A DNA stretch of 64,000 nt from Streptomyces luteolus (GCF_029968015.1 NZ_JASCIS010000010.1:124001-188000), one strand, 5' to 3'. Numbered from the stretch's first letter, positions 38,651-46,959 are shown. Translations and numbers: made by a program. The notes: generated by a model from the letters alone, not told the origin.

Positions 38651-39531
38651 TGTCGCGTCCCGCCATGACCCGTACACAGATCGAGGAACGCTTCTTCGGC
38701 GTCGCCCGCTGGATCGTCATCGCCTTCCTCGCGGCGATCACGATCGTGCCCTTCTACTACATGCTGCTGCTGTCGCTGAAATCCATCGACGCCCTGCTCC
38801 TGGACCCCGGCTCGCTGTGGGTCTCGGCCAAGGACTTCACGCTCGACACCTACCGCGACGTCATGAAGTCCACCGACGACGGCGGCCAGGGCTTCATGAA
38901 GCTGCTCGTCAACTCGGCCCTCGTCTCCCTCGGCACGGTCGCCCTCACCCTGCTCGCCGCCGTGCCCGGCGCGTACGCCATCAGCCGCCTGAAGTTCTTC
39001 GGCGGACGCCAGGTCAGCGCGCTCTTCCTCGCCGTCTACATGTTCCCGGCGACACTGCTCGCGGTCCCGCTGTTCGTGATGTTCGCCAAGCTGGGCCTCT
39101 CCTCCAGCCTGGCCGGACTCGCCATCGTGTACGTCGCGCAGACCGTGCCGGTCTCCATCTACATGCTGAAGAACTACCTCGTGACCGTCCCGTACTCGAT
39201 CGAGGAGGCCGCCGCGCTCGACGGCTGCTCGCGGCTGCAGACCGTACGCAAGGTGATCCTGCCCCTGGCCACACCGTCCCTGATGGCGACCGGCCTGTAC
39301 GTCTTCATGATCGCCTGGAACGAGTTCCTGTTCGCGCTGCTCTTCCTCGCCGCAGACCCCGACAAGTGGACGGTGTCGCTCGGCCTCGCCCAACTCGCCA
39401 ACGGCATCGAGGTGTCCAAGACCGTTCTCATGGCCGGTTCGGTGGTCCTCACCATCCCCGTGGTACTTCTCTTCTTCGCCGCCGAACGCCTGCTCACCGA
39501 GGGGCTGACCAGCGGCGCGGACAAGAGCTGA
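38650..39531 (+). CDS. Sugar ABC transporter permease, subunit 2
   Basis: 293 residues, six membrane helices (WIVIAFLAAITIVPFYYMLLLS; VALTLLAAVPGAYAIS). EAA motif EEAAALDGCSRLQTVRKVILP around residues 191-211 contacts the ATPase. The ATG overlaps the subunit 1 stop by one base. The C-terminus FFAAERLLTEGLTSGADKS is typical of carbohydrate permeases (MalG type). Confidence 0.94.
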   Translation: MSRPAMTRTQIEERFFGVARWIVIAFLAAITIVPFYYMLLLSLKSIDALLLDPGSLWVSAKDFTLDTYRDVMKSTDDGGQGFMKLLVNSALVSLGTVALTLLAAVPGAYAISRLKFFGGRQVSALFLAVYMFPATLLAVPLFVMFAKLGLSSSLAGLAIVYVAQTVPVSIYMLKNYLVTVPYSIEEAAALDGCSRLQTVRKVILPLATPSLMATGLYVFMIAWNEFLFALLFLAADPDKWTVSLGLAQLANGIEVSKTVLMAGSVVLTIPVVLLFFAAERLLTEGLTSGADKS

Positions 39532-39589
39532 ACCGCACCACCCAGGGCCCGCACGACACCGGACCCGCACGGAAACAGGGGGAGTTCCC

Positions 39590-40789
39590 ATGTCGACGAA
39601 CCAGGCGAGCGCCGGGCACCTGCTGCAGCTCATCCGCTCCGGCACGGCCACCACGCGAGGCGAACTCCAGCGCGCCACCGGCCTGTCCAGGTCCACGGTG
39701 GGCGCCCGGCTCGACCAGCTCTTCGGCGCGGGCTGGCTGCGCGACACCGTGGGCGCCTCCACCGGTGGACGCCCCTCGGCCCGGATCGAGTTCGACCCGG
39801 AGCACCGCGCGGTGATCGCCGTCGACCTGGAGACCCGGCACGCGCGGGCCGCAGTGCTCGACCTCGCGGGCACGGTGCTCGCCGAGCACAGCGGCCCCGT
39901 CCTGGTCGCCGACGGACCCGACTCGGTACTCGACACGCTCGCCCGCTGGTTCCCCGACCTGCTCGACGCGGCCGGGGTCGCCCCCGAGAAGGTCCTCGGC
40001 ATCGGCCTTTCGGTGCCCGGCCCCGTCGACTGGGAGGCCGGCCGGGTGGTCCAGCCGCCGATCATGCCGGGCTGGGACGCGTACCCGCTGCGCGAACGCC
40101 TCCAGGAGGCCTACGCCACCCATGTCGGCCCCTCGGCGGAGCCCGGCCCCGTGCCCGTACTCGTCGACAACGACGCCAACTTGATGGCGTACGCCGAACA
40201 GCGCGCCGCCCACCCCGACTGCTCCGCCTTCGTCCTGATCAAGGCGTCCACCGGCATCGGCGCGGGCGTCGTCGTGGACGGCGAGGTCTACCGCGGCATC
40301 GACGGCGGCGCCGGCGACATCGGCCACATCCGGCTGCACGACGCACCCGACGCCCTGTGCATGTGCGGCTCGTACGGCTGCCTGGCCGCCGTCGCCAGCG
40401 GGCGGGCGCTCGCCGCCGAGCTGAGCGCACTCGGCGTCGAGACCACCTCGGGGTCGGACGTCCGCGCCCATCTGACGGCGGGCCAACCCGACGCCGTACG
40501 CCTGGCGCGCGAGGCGGGCCGACGCGTCGGCGAGGTCCTCGTCACCGTCGTGACCCTGCTCAACCCCGGCGTGCTCATGCTCGCCGGCGACCTGGCGGGC
40601 ACCCCGTTCATGACCGGCGTACGCGAACTGCTCTACCTGCGCGCGATGCCCCGCACCACCGCCAACCTCCAGGTCGTCACGGCGCACCTCGGCGAGAGCG
40701 CGGCGCTCGTGGGCGCCGCGGCCATGGTCGTCGAGTACCTGTACGCCCCCGACCCCGCCGACGCCCGCCTGGCCGCCCTGGCCTCGTGA
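39590..40789 (+). CDS. ROK-family transcriptional regulator/sugar kinase
   Basis: 399 residues. N-terminal winged helix about 8-70 (LLQLIRSGTATTRGELQRATGLSRSTVGARLDQL), then the ROK sugar-kinase-like fold with AVDLETRHARAAVLDL (phosphate 1), GIGLSVPGPVDWEAG, VDNDANLMAYAE and the zinc motif CMCGSYGCL (about residue 260). The HTH shows it regulates transcription, most likely of the surrounding sugar operons through the palindrome at 36042, with a sugar as inducer. Located in the rightward operon after the permeases. Confidence 0.92.
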   Translation: MSTNQASAGHLLQLIRSGTATTRGELQRATGLSRSTVGARLDQLFGAGWLRDTVGASTGGRPSARIEFDPEHRAVIAVDLETRHARAAVLDLAGTVLAEHSGPVLVADGPDSVLDTLARWFPDLLDAAGVAPEKVLGIGLSVPGPVDWEAGRVVQPPIMPGWDAYPLRERLQEAYATHVGPSAEPGPVPVLVDNDANLMAYAEQRAAHPDCSAFVLIKASTGIGAGVVVDGEVYRGIDGGAGDIGHIRLHDAPDALCMCGSYGCLAAVASGRALAAELSALGVETTSGSDVRAHLTAGQPDAVRLAREAGRRVGEVLVTVVTLLNPGVLMLAGDLAGTPFMTGVRELLYLRAMPRTTANLQVVTAHLGESAALVGAAAMVVEYLYAPDPADARLAALAS

Positions 40790-40818
40790 ACCGTCCGGCT
40801 CCCTCCCGGAGAACTCCT

Positions 40819-41712
40819 GTGAGCCCTTGCGACACCTCGTACGACAACCCCGTACGCGTCGGACTCGTCGGCGCCGGGCCCTGGGCGCGCGCCATGCACG
40901 CGCGCACCCTCGCCGCCGGGCCCGAGACCCGGCTGACGGCCGTGTGGGCGCGGCGCCAGGAGGCGGCGGCGGAGGTCGCCGCCGACCACGGCGCGGCAGC
41001 GGCCGCCACCTTCGACGAACTCCTCGACCGCTGCGAGGCGGTGGCGTTCGCCGTACCGCCCGCCGTGCAGGCCGAGCTCGCGGTGCGCGCGGCGAAGGCG
41101 GGCAAGGCGCTGCTCCTGGAGAAGCCGCTCGGCCCGGACCTGGCCTCCGCCCGCCGCGTCACCGAGGCGATCGAGGACGCGGGCGTGGTCAGCCAGCTCG
41201 TCCTCACCAAGCGCTACCACCCCGCGACCCGTGAATTCCTCGCCCGCGCCGCCCGGTTGGAGGTCACCGGGGCCCGCTCCTGCTACCTCCACGGCGCGTT
41301 CCTCGGCGGCGACTTCGCGACGGCCTGGCGTCTGGAGCATGGCGCGCTCCTCGACCTCGGCCCGCACCTGCTCGACCTCCTCGACGCCGCCGTCGGCCCG
41401 ATCGTTTCGGTGCGCGGCACCGGCGACCCGCGCCGCTGGATCGAGCTGACCTGCGAACACGAGAACGGGGCCGTCAGCCAGGCCTCCCTGTCCGGCACGG
41501 TCCGCCTCCCCAAGGCCCGTACCCGCATCGAACTCCTCGGCCCCGAAGAGGAGTTGGTCTACGACACGGGCTCACTCGACCACGAGGAGTGCTGGCCGGT
41601 TCTGCGCGCCGAGTTCGCGGCGGCCGTGCGCGCGGGGGCGAGCGGCCCGATCGACGCGCGGCGCGGGCTGCGCCTGCAAGAGCTGCTCGACCAGGCGGTG
41701 GCGGGAGGCTGA
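40819..41712 (+). CDS. Gfo/Idh/MocA-family oxidoreductase
   Basis: 297 residues. Rossmann VGLVGAGPWARAMHARTLAAG at the N-terminus, EKPLGPDLASARRVTEAIEDAG (the conserved EKP motif), and the C-terminal alpha/beta domain with GGDFATAWRLEHGALLDLGPHLLDLL (His catalytic region). A NAD(P)-dependent sugar or inositol dehydrogenase. GTG 40819 has CGGAGA 7 nt upstream. Last gene of the rightward sugar operon; with the MDR dehydrogenase and TIM-barrel isomerase of the opposite operon it could form a catabolic route. Confidence 0.91.
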   Translation: MSPCDTSYDNPVRVGLVGAGPWARAMHARTLAAGPETRLTAVWARRQEAAAEVAADHGAAAAATFDELLDRCEAVAFAVPPAVQAELAVRAAKAGKALLLEKPLGPDLASARRVTEAIEDAGVVSQLVLTKRYHPATREFLARAARLEVTGARSCYLHGAFLGGDFATAWRLEHGALLDLGPHLLDLLDAAVGPIVSVRGTGDPRRWIELTCEHENGAVSQASLSGTVRLPKARTRIELLGPEEELVYDTGSLDHEECWPVLRAEFAAAVRAGASGPIDARRGLRLQELLDQAVAGG

Positions 41713-41940
41713 GCTGGTCTGCTTGCCGCGCCCCGGAACGCCCGGGGCCAGGGCGGAGCCCAGCTCGGTCAGGTCGCCCCGGGTCAGGGCACCCGCCTCC
41801 AGGGCGTGGACGATCTCGCCGGACTCCTCCAGGATCGCGCCGAGTTCGTCGATGACGACGGTGCTCCCGGCGATCGGCCGGTCCCTCTCCTGCCCGAGCC
41901 CCGCCCGGATGATTTCCCTCGCCCTCGCGGCGGAAAAACC
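41713..41940 (-). pseudogene. Ornithine cyclodeaminase-family C-terminal remnant
   Basis: Minus-strand translation gives ADELG-type C-terminal sequence: REIIRAGLGQERDRPIAG, STVVIDELGAILEESGEIVH, ALEAGALTRGDLTELGSALA, as at the end of ornithine cyclodeaminase/mu-crystallin proteins. The N-terminal two thirds are absent (the DNA there holds the rsgA leader) and no stop follows, the frame running into the antisense of the Gfo/Idh gene. Hence a remnant left by deletion. Confidence 0.7.
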
Positions 41941-41941
41941 G

Positions 41942-41972
41942 TTGGCGCGGGGGCAAGGGGGGTTTCTATCCT
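41942..41972 (+). promoter_or_regulatory. Candidate promoter for the rsgA leader transcript
   Basis: TTGGCG at 41942 and TATCCT at 41967 with a 19-bp spacer. A GC-rich hairpin GGGGCCGCC-TCCA-GGTGGCCCC lies just downstream (41987-42009) before the mini-ORF. Weak consensus, offered only as a candidate. Confidence 0.3.
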
Positions 41973-42039
41973 TGGGGTTGTTCCGAGGGGCCGCCTCCAG
42001 GTGGCCCCCACCGGCTGTGTGGACCAGGAGGTGTGACTG

Positions 42040-42111
42040 ATGGCTGTCGTTGCGGCGGGTGCTGCCCGCGTTCAGGAGTTCATCAATGCCGCCCCCGTGG
42101 TCACCGGCTGA
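42040..42111 (+). CDS. 23-residue mini-ORF upstream of rsgA
   Basis: MAVVAAGAARVQEFINAAPV followed by VTG and a TGA stop. It has one of the best ribosome sites in the window: CAGGAGG with 8 nt to the ATG. It lies 60 bp before the TTG start of rsgA, in the same direction. I recognise no known leader peptide or precursor. It could be a translational leader, a small secreted or modified peptide, or a remnant. Codon use fits Streptomyces. Confidence 0.45.
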   Translation: MAVVAAGAARVQEFINAAPVVTG

Positions 42112-42171
42112 ACCACCCACTGACACCGCACCGTTCGTGCGCAGCCGGGGCCACCCTGTGAAGGGTTCCCC

Positions 42172-43278
42172 TTGACTCTCTCTTCAGCTCGTTCCGCCCT
42201 GTCGCACCCGCTCTCCCCGTACGGCTGGGACGCCGCCCGGGAGGACGAGTTCGTCCCGTACGCCGAGCGGGGTCTCGTGCCCGGTCGGGTCGTGCGGGTC
42301 GATCGCGGCCAGTGCGATGTCGTCACCGCGGCCGGGACCGTGCGTGCCGACACCGAGTTCGTCGTGCCGCGCGACCCCGCCAAGGTCGTGTGCACCGGCG
42401 ACTGGGCCGCCGTCGACCCGGACGGCGGCGACCCGGGGTACGTCCGTGCGCTCCTGGAGCGGCGCACCGCGTTCCTGCGCAACACCTCGTCCAAGCGGTC
42501 CGAGGGCCAGATCCTCGCCGCCAACGTCGACCACGCCGTGATCGCGGTCTCCCTGGCCGTCGAGCTGGACCTGGGCCGGATCGAACGGTTCCTCGCGCTC
42601 GCCTGGGAGTCCGGGGCCCAGCCGGTCGTCGTGCTCACCAAGGCCGACCTGGTGCCGGACCCCGTCACGCGCGGGCATCTCGTCGCCGACGTCGAGTCCG
42701 CCTCGCCCGGCGTGCAGGTGCTGCCCGTCAGCGCCACCGAGGGCGACGGCACCGAAGTGCTCGCGGCCGTCGTCGCGGGCGGCACCAGCGTGCTGCTCGG
42801 CCAGTCCGGCGCCGGGAAGTCCACGCTGGCCAACGCCCTGCTCGGGGCGGACGTGATGACGGTGCAGGCCGCCCGTGACGTCGACGGGAAGGGCCGGCAC
42901 ACCACGACCACGCGGAATCTGCTCGTCCTGCCCGGCGGGGGCGTGCTGATCGACACCCCCGGGCTGCGCGGCGTGGGCCTGTGGGACGCCGAGTCGGGCG
43001 TCGGGCAGGTCTTCGCGGAGATCGAGGAACTGGCCGCCGACTGCCGGTTCCAGGACTGCGCGCACGAGGCGGAGCCGGGCTGCGCGGTGCTCGCGGCGCT
43101 CGACGACGGCACGCTGTCGGACCGGCGGCTGCACAGCTACCGCAAGCTGCTGCGCGAGAACCGGCGGATCGTCGCCAAGACGGACGCCCGGATGCGCGGC
43201 GAGATCCGCCGCGAGTGGCGCGTCAAGCAGGCGCAGGGCCGTGCCGCGATGGAGGCCAAGCGCGGCCGCAGGCACTGA
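42172..43278 (+). CDS. rsgA: Ribosome small subunit-dependent GTPase A
   Basis: 368 residues. RsgA/YjeQ assists late maturation of the 30S subunit. OB-fold N-terminal part, then a circularly permuted GTPase: G4 VVLTKADLV, G1 GQSGAGKST, G3 DTPGLRG, followed by the C-terminal zinc knuckle CRFQDCAHEAEPGC. The permuted order G4-G1-G3 is diagnostic. The TTG start at 42172 is chosen because GAAGGG lies 6 nt upstream and no ATG or GTG fits. A strong mini-ORF precedes it. Confidence 0.95.
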   Translation: MTLSSARSALSHPLSPYGWDAAREDEFVPYAERGLVPGRVVRVDRGQCDVVTAAGTVRADTEFVVPRDPAKVVCTGDWAAVDPDGGDPGYVRALLERRTAFLRNTSSKRSEGQILAANVDHAVIAVSLAVELDLGRIERFLALAWESGAQPVVVLTKADLVPDPVTRGHLVADVESASPGVQVLPVSATEGDGTEVLAAVVAGGTSVLLGQSGAGKSTLANALLGADVMTVQAARDVDGKGRHTTTTRNLLVLPGGGVLIDTPGLRGVGLWDAESGVGQVFAEIEELAADCRFQDCAHEAEPGCAVLAALDDGTLSDRRLHSYRKLLRENRRIVAKTDARMRGEIRREWRVKQAQGRAAMEAKRGRRH

Positions 43279-43284
43279 CGGCGC

Positions 43285-43434
43285 GGAAGGCTTTCCGGTA
43301 CGGGCGCGAAACCCGTACCGGAAGGACTTTCGGGTACGGGCACGAACCCGTACCGGAAGGACTTCGAGTACGGGGCGCGAAACCTGTACCGGAAGGACTT
43401 CGAGTACGGGGCGCGAAACCCGTACCCGAAGGGG
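43285..43434. repeat. Four tandem repeats of about 35 bp with internal hairpins
   Basis: Units run GGAAGGACTTCGAGTACGGG then GCGCGAAACCCGTACC; each unit contains an inverted repeat GGTACGGG...CCCGTACC so each can fold into a hairpin. The four copies differ at a few bases and follow the rsgA stop directly. Not CRISPR: there are no unique spacers. Likely acts as transcription terminator array or is neutral. Confidence 0.85.
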
Positions 43435-43534
43435 CCGGTGCCTGGCCGGGCACCGGGGAGAGGGCCCGTCGGCCGGCTGTGGCGGCCTGGCCGGCGGGCC
43501 CGTTTCACTTCTCCTGGAACGCGTTACCGGGCGG

Positions 43535-44059
43535 CTACTGGACGAAGCGGTAGCTGTGCCAGGCGTCGGCCTCCGGCGCGATGTCGCCGGTGCGCTTGCT
43601 GCCGAGGTACTTGGACTCGCCGGTGCAGTCCGTGCCCACGTACACGGTCATGTCCGTCATCGTGTGGTTCTCGACCTTGCCCGCGCCGCCCTTCATCACG
43701 TGGCAGCCCTTGATGCTCGGGTTGGTCTCGGAGACGCCCTCGGCCTCCTCGCCGTGGCCGCCCGCAGCGGCAGCCTCCTCGCCGTGACCGCCGGCGCCGC
43801 CCTCGGCCTCCTCGCCGTGGCCCTCCTGCGCGGCCTCCTCGCCGTGACCGGCCTGCTCGTCCTTCGCGGCCTCGCCGTGGCCACCCTCACCGGCTTCGCC
43901 GTGGCCCTCGGCCGGAGCGGCGGCGACGGGCGTGTACGTCACGACGCCGACCGCGGCCTGGTCCTCGAAACCGCAGGCGGTGGCGGAGAGGGCGAGGAGC
44001 GCGGTGCCCGCGCAGAGGGCGGCGAGACGGCGCCGCTGGGGGCGGACGGAAGCAGACAT
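43535..44059 (-). CDS. Lipoprotein with His-Gly-Glu repeats, function unknown
   Basis: 174 residues. Signal peptide with lipobox ATAC (lipidated Cys about 29). Residues about 50-112 hold seven GHGE-type repeats (GHGEAGEG, GHGEAAKDEQA, GHGEEAAQE and so on), a low-complexity His/Glu-rich segment. The C-terminal 65 residues (SIKGCHVMKGGAGKVENHT, TVYVGTDCTGESKYL) look folded, with two cysteines. The His/Glu repeat suggests divalent-metal binding outside the cell, but that is inference. ATG 44059 rather than one 10 codons earlier, because the signal peptide starts there. Confidence 0.75.
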   Translation of the reverse strand: MSASVRPQRRRLAALCAGTALLALSATACGFEDQAAVGVVTYTPVAAAPAEGHGEAGEGGHGEAAKDEQAGHGEEAAQEGHGEEAEGGAGGHGEEAAAAGGHGEEAEGVSETNPSIKGCHVMKGGAGKVENHTMTDMTVYVGTDCTGESKYLGSKRTGDIAPEADAWHSYRFVQ

Positions 44060-44371
44060 GGCAGGTCCTGTTCTGGCAACGACTGACAACGGCTGGCAAG
44101 GCTGGTACTCACCGGCAAGGTCCGGTACTCAGCGGCACTCAGTGTCGCCCACCGGCCTCGCCCGCACGCGCGCGGGGTCGGTGGGCAGGGACCACGGGCG
44201 ACGGCGCCCCGGTGAGTCTGCGCCACTTTGCCCGGTCACTTTGCCCGCTCTTTACGTCAAAAGCAAAGTCGGATCAACGCACCGACACCCCCGAACCAAC
44301 GCACCCGTACCCCGAACGTCGTGTCCGAATACCGCCAGCCGCCGTGTGAGGCCGAGGCGCACACTGGACCC
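44060..44371. other. Non-coding divergent gap
   Basis: 312 bp between the lipoprotein gene and the AlkA/Ada gene. I see a direct repeat CACTTTGCCCG (two copies, 44223-44248) beside the AT-richer TTTACGTCAAAAGC, which may mark the promoter of the repair genes, and a repeat GGTACTCA near the lipoprotein start. No convincing gene. Confidence 0.5.
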
Positions 44372-45841
44372 GTGATCGATGAAGAGACCGGATACGAGGC
44401 GGTGCGCAGCCGCGATGCCCGCTTCGACGGGGAGTTCTTCTTCGCCGTCGAGACCACCGGCATCTACTGCCGGCCCAGCTGCCCCGCCGTCACCCCGAAG
44501 CGGAAGAACGTCCACTTCTACCCGACGGCCGCAGCCGCCCAGGGCCAGGGCTACCGCGCCTGCCGCCGCTGCCGCCCCGACGCGGTCCCCGGCTCCGCCG
44601 AGTGGAACGTACGGGCCGACGTCGTGGGCCGCGCCATGCGCATGATCGGCGACGGCGTCGTGGACCGCGAAGGCGTTCCCGGCCTCGCCCTGCGGCTCGG
44701 CTACAGCGCGCGGCAGGTGCAGCGCCAGCTCACCGCCGAGGTGGGCGCGGGCCCGGTCGCGCTCGCCCGCGCGCAGCGCGCGCACACCGCGCGGCTGCTG
44801 CTGCAGACGACGCGGCTGCCCGTCACCGACATCGCGTTCGCGGCGGGCTTCGCGAGCGTGCGGCAGTTCAACGAGACGATCCGGCAGATCTACGCCCGCA
44901 CCCCCACCGCCCTGCGCGCCGAGGCGGCCACGAAGCTGCCGCCCGCCCCGGCGGCCCCGGCGGACGTACCGCCCGCCGATGGCCCCGGCCACCTCGCCGG
45001 TGTGCCGTTGCGCCTCGCGTACCGCGAGCCGTACCACCGCCCGGCGATCTTCGAGCGGCTCGCGGCCGAAGTGGTCGCCGGCATCGAGGAGTTGACCGGC
45101 CCGCCGGGCGCCCGCACCTACCGGCGTACGCTGCGGCTCCCGCACGGCCAGGGCATCGTCGCCGTCGACGAGGCGGCGGCCGGGCCCTGGTTCGACGCCC
45201 GGCTGCACCTCACCGACCTGCGCGACCTGACCACCGCCGTGCAGCGCCTGCGCCGCCTGTTCGACCTCGACGCCGACCCGCAGGCCGTCGACGAACGCCT
45301 CGGCGCCGAACCCGAGCTCGCCGCGCTCGTCGCCGCCCGCCCCGGCCTTCGCTCGCCGGGCGCCGCCGACGCGGAGGAGTGCGCCGTCCGCGCGGTCGTC
45401 GGGAGTGCGGAGGCCGCGCGGCTTGTCGCCGAGCACGGTCGGCCGCTCGATGTGCCTTGTGGGGCGCTCACCCATGTCTTCCCCGAGCCGAAGGTGCTCG
45501 CGGCACACCTGCCGCTGGCGGCCGCGCTTGAGGACGGTTCCGTACGCCTCGACACCGGCGCCGACCGCGACGACGCCGAGCAGGCGCTGCGCGCGGTGCC
45601 CGGGGTGGACGCGGCCACGGCGGCCTACATCCGGATGCGCGCCCTCGGCGACCCCGACGTGGCCGTGCCGGGCCGCCCGGCCCGCGACGCCTGGCGCCCG
45701 TGGCGCTCGTACGCCCTCCAACACCTGTGGGCCGACGGAGAGTCGCAGCCGGTCCCCGACCGCACACCCATCCCGACTCCTGCTTCCGCTTCCACTTCAG
45801 CCTCCGCTTCCGCCTTCACCTCCGACCTGGAGCAGCCGTGA
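44372..45841 (+). CDS. Ada/AraC-AlkA fusion protein, glycosylase active-site segment missing
   Basis: 489 residues. Ada N-terminal zinc domain about 1-75 with methyl-accepting Cys in GIYCRPSCPAVTPKRKN and ACRRCRPD; AraC helix-turn-helix about 80-185 (LGYSARQVQRQL, ITDIAFAAGFASVRQFNETIR-type); AlkA N-terminal domain about 200-310; HhH-GPD region with ALRAVPGVDAATAAYIRMRALGDPD. Right after GDPD the usual stretch with the catalytic Asp (about 20-25 residues) is absent: VAVPGRPARDAWRPWRSYAL follows. So it may sense alkylation and regulate but not excise 3-methyladenine. GTG 44372; overlaps ogt by 4 bases. Confidence 0.88.
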   Translation: MIDEETGYEAVRSRDARFDGEFFFAVETTGIYCRPSCPAVTPKRKNVHFYPTAAAAQGQGYRACRRCRPDAVPGSAEWNVRADVVGRAMRMIGDGVVDREGVPGLALRLGYSARQVQRQLTAEVGAGPVALARAQRAHTARLLLQTTRLPVTDIAFAAGFASVRQFNETIRQIYARTPTALRAEAATKLPPAPAAPADVPPADGPGHLAGVPLRLAYREPYHRPAIFERLAAEVVAGIEELTGPPGARTYRRTLRLPHGQGIVAVDEAAAGPWFDARLHLTDLRDLTTAVQRLRRLFDLDADPQAVDERLGAEPELAALVAARPGLRSPGAADAEECAVRAVVGSAEAARLVAEHGRPLDVPCGALTHVFPEPKVLAAHLPLAAALEDGSVRLDTGADRDDAEQALRAVPGVDAATAAYIRMRALGDPDVAVPGRPARDAWRPWRSYALQHLWADGESQPVPDRTPIPTPASASTSASASAFTSDLEQP

Positions 45842-46323
45842 CGACCACGTACTACACCACCTTCGACAGCCCGCTCGGCGAGCTGCTTCTCACCGGGGAC
45901 GGCTCGGGCGCGCTCAGCTCGCTCTCCGTCCCCGGCCAGAAGGGCGGCCGCACGGTCCAGGCGGACTGGCGCCGCGACCCCGCCGCGTTCACCGAGGCGA
46001 CAGAGCAGCTGCGGGCCTACTTCGCCGGGGAGTTGAAGGAGTTCCACCTGACGTTCCGCACCGAGGGCACGGAGTTCAGGGAGCGCGTGTGGGCGGCCCT
46101 GGAGGCGGTCCCGTACGGCGCCACGACCAGCTACGGCGCACTCGCGGCCACGATCGGAGCCTCCCGCGCCGCGGTTCGGGCGGTCGGCGGAGCCATCGGG
46201 GCCAACCCCCTCCTGATCGTCCGCCCCTGCCACCGCGTCATCGGCGCGGACGGGTCGCTCACGGGGTACGCGGGCGGCCTGGAGCGGAAGCGGCAGCTGC
46301 TCGGCCTTGAGGGCGTGCTCTGA
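45838..46323 (+). CDS. ogt: Methylated-DNA-protein cysteine methyltransferase
   Basis: 161 residues. Direct reversal of O6-methylguanine: the acceptor Cys is in PCHRVIG, preceded by RAVGGAIGANPLLIV; N-terminal ribonuclease-like domain TTFDSPLGELLLTGDG. GTG 45838 overlaps the stop of the Ada/AlkA gene (GTGA), so the repair proteins form one operon, presumably activated by the methylated Ada domain. Complete and intact, unlike its partner. Confidence 0.95.
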   Translation: MTTTYYTTFDSPLGELLLTGDGSGALSSLSVPGQKGGRTVQADWRRDPAAFTEATEQLRAYFAGELKEFHLTFRTEGTEFRERVWAALEAVPYGATTSYGALAATIGASRAAVRAVGGAIGANPLLIVRPCHRVIGADGSLTGYAGGLERKRQLLGLEGVL

Positions 46324-46324
46324 T

Positions 46325-46402
46325 CCGTGCCGGACGTACGGAGCGGGGACCCGTGCCGGACGTACGGAGCGGGAACCCGTGCCGGACGTACGGAGCGGGA
46401 GC
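46325..46402. repeat. Three tandem 26-bp repeats after ogt
   Basis: Unit CCGTGCCGGACGTACGGAGC then GGGAAC, three copies starting 2 bp after the ogt stop codon. Copies differ only near the end. Between convergent ogt and DUF456 genes. Confidence 0.85.
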
Positions 46403-46433
46403 CGGGTCCTCCGACGGGCGGGGGACTTGGACC

Positions 46434-46916
46434 TCAGCCCCAGATCAGCACCCCCACCCACGCCCCCACGCTCAGCAGGCACGCGAAGAGTTCCACCAGG
46501 ACGCTCGTGCCGATGGCCCGCATCGCCGCACGGGTCGACGACCAGGCCGCGCCGTGGCTGCCGAGGCGGAGGCGTTCCGTGAGGTAGACGCCGCCGATGA
46601 AGCCCGGCACCGAGCCGATCACCGGGACGACGACGAACCCCACCAGCGCGCCGAGGCCCGCGCACACCACCATGCGGCGGGTGATGCCCACGCCCTGGAT
46701 GCGGCGCTGGGGCAGCCGCCAGCGGATCGCTTGCTGCAGGAGCAGCAGGGCCGTCGCCCCGACGAGCAGGCCCCAAGCCACCCCCGACTGGTCGAGCAGC
46801 GCCCACCACGCCACCCCGCCCCACACCAGGAGCGATCCGGGCACGCCCGGGATCAGCACGCCGCAGAGGCCGAGCAGCAGCACCGCCCCGACCAGCAGCA
46901 GCTCCCACACGCCCAT
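46434..46916 (-). CDS. DUF456-family membrane protein
   Basis: 160 residues. Membrane helices ELLLVGAVLLLGLCGVLIPG, SLLVWGGVAWWALL, GLLVGATALLLLQQAI and others. The glycine-rich GVLIPGVPGSLLVWGG and GLGALVGFVVVPVIGSVPGF followed by VGVYLTE-type GGVYLTERLRL are diagnostic of DUF456. Function unknown. Same strand as the upstream regulator, whose ORF reads through it in another frame. ATG 46916. Confidence 0.88.
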   Translation of the reverse strand: MGVWELLLVGAVLLLGLCGVLIPGVPGSLLVWGGVAWWALLDQSGVAWGLLVGATALLLLQQAIRWRLPQRRIQGVGITRRMVVCAGLGALVGFVVVPVIGSVPGFIGGVYLTERLRLGSHGAAWSSTRAAMRAIGTSVLVELFACLLSVGAWVGVLIWG

Positions 46917-46959
46917 CTGCCCAGCGTGCAGGACTACCGGGCGCTCCGCCCCCGGACCC

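Noticed and set aside
43285..43434. CRISPR-like array
   Set aside because: Units are directly abutting with no unique spacers and no cas genes nearby.
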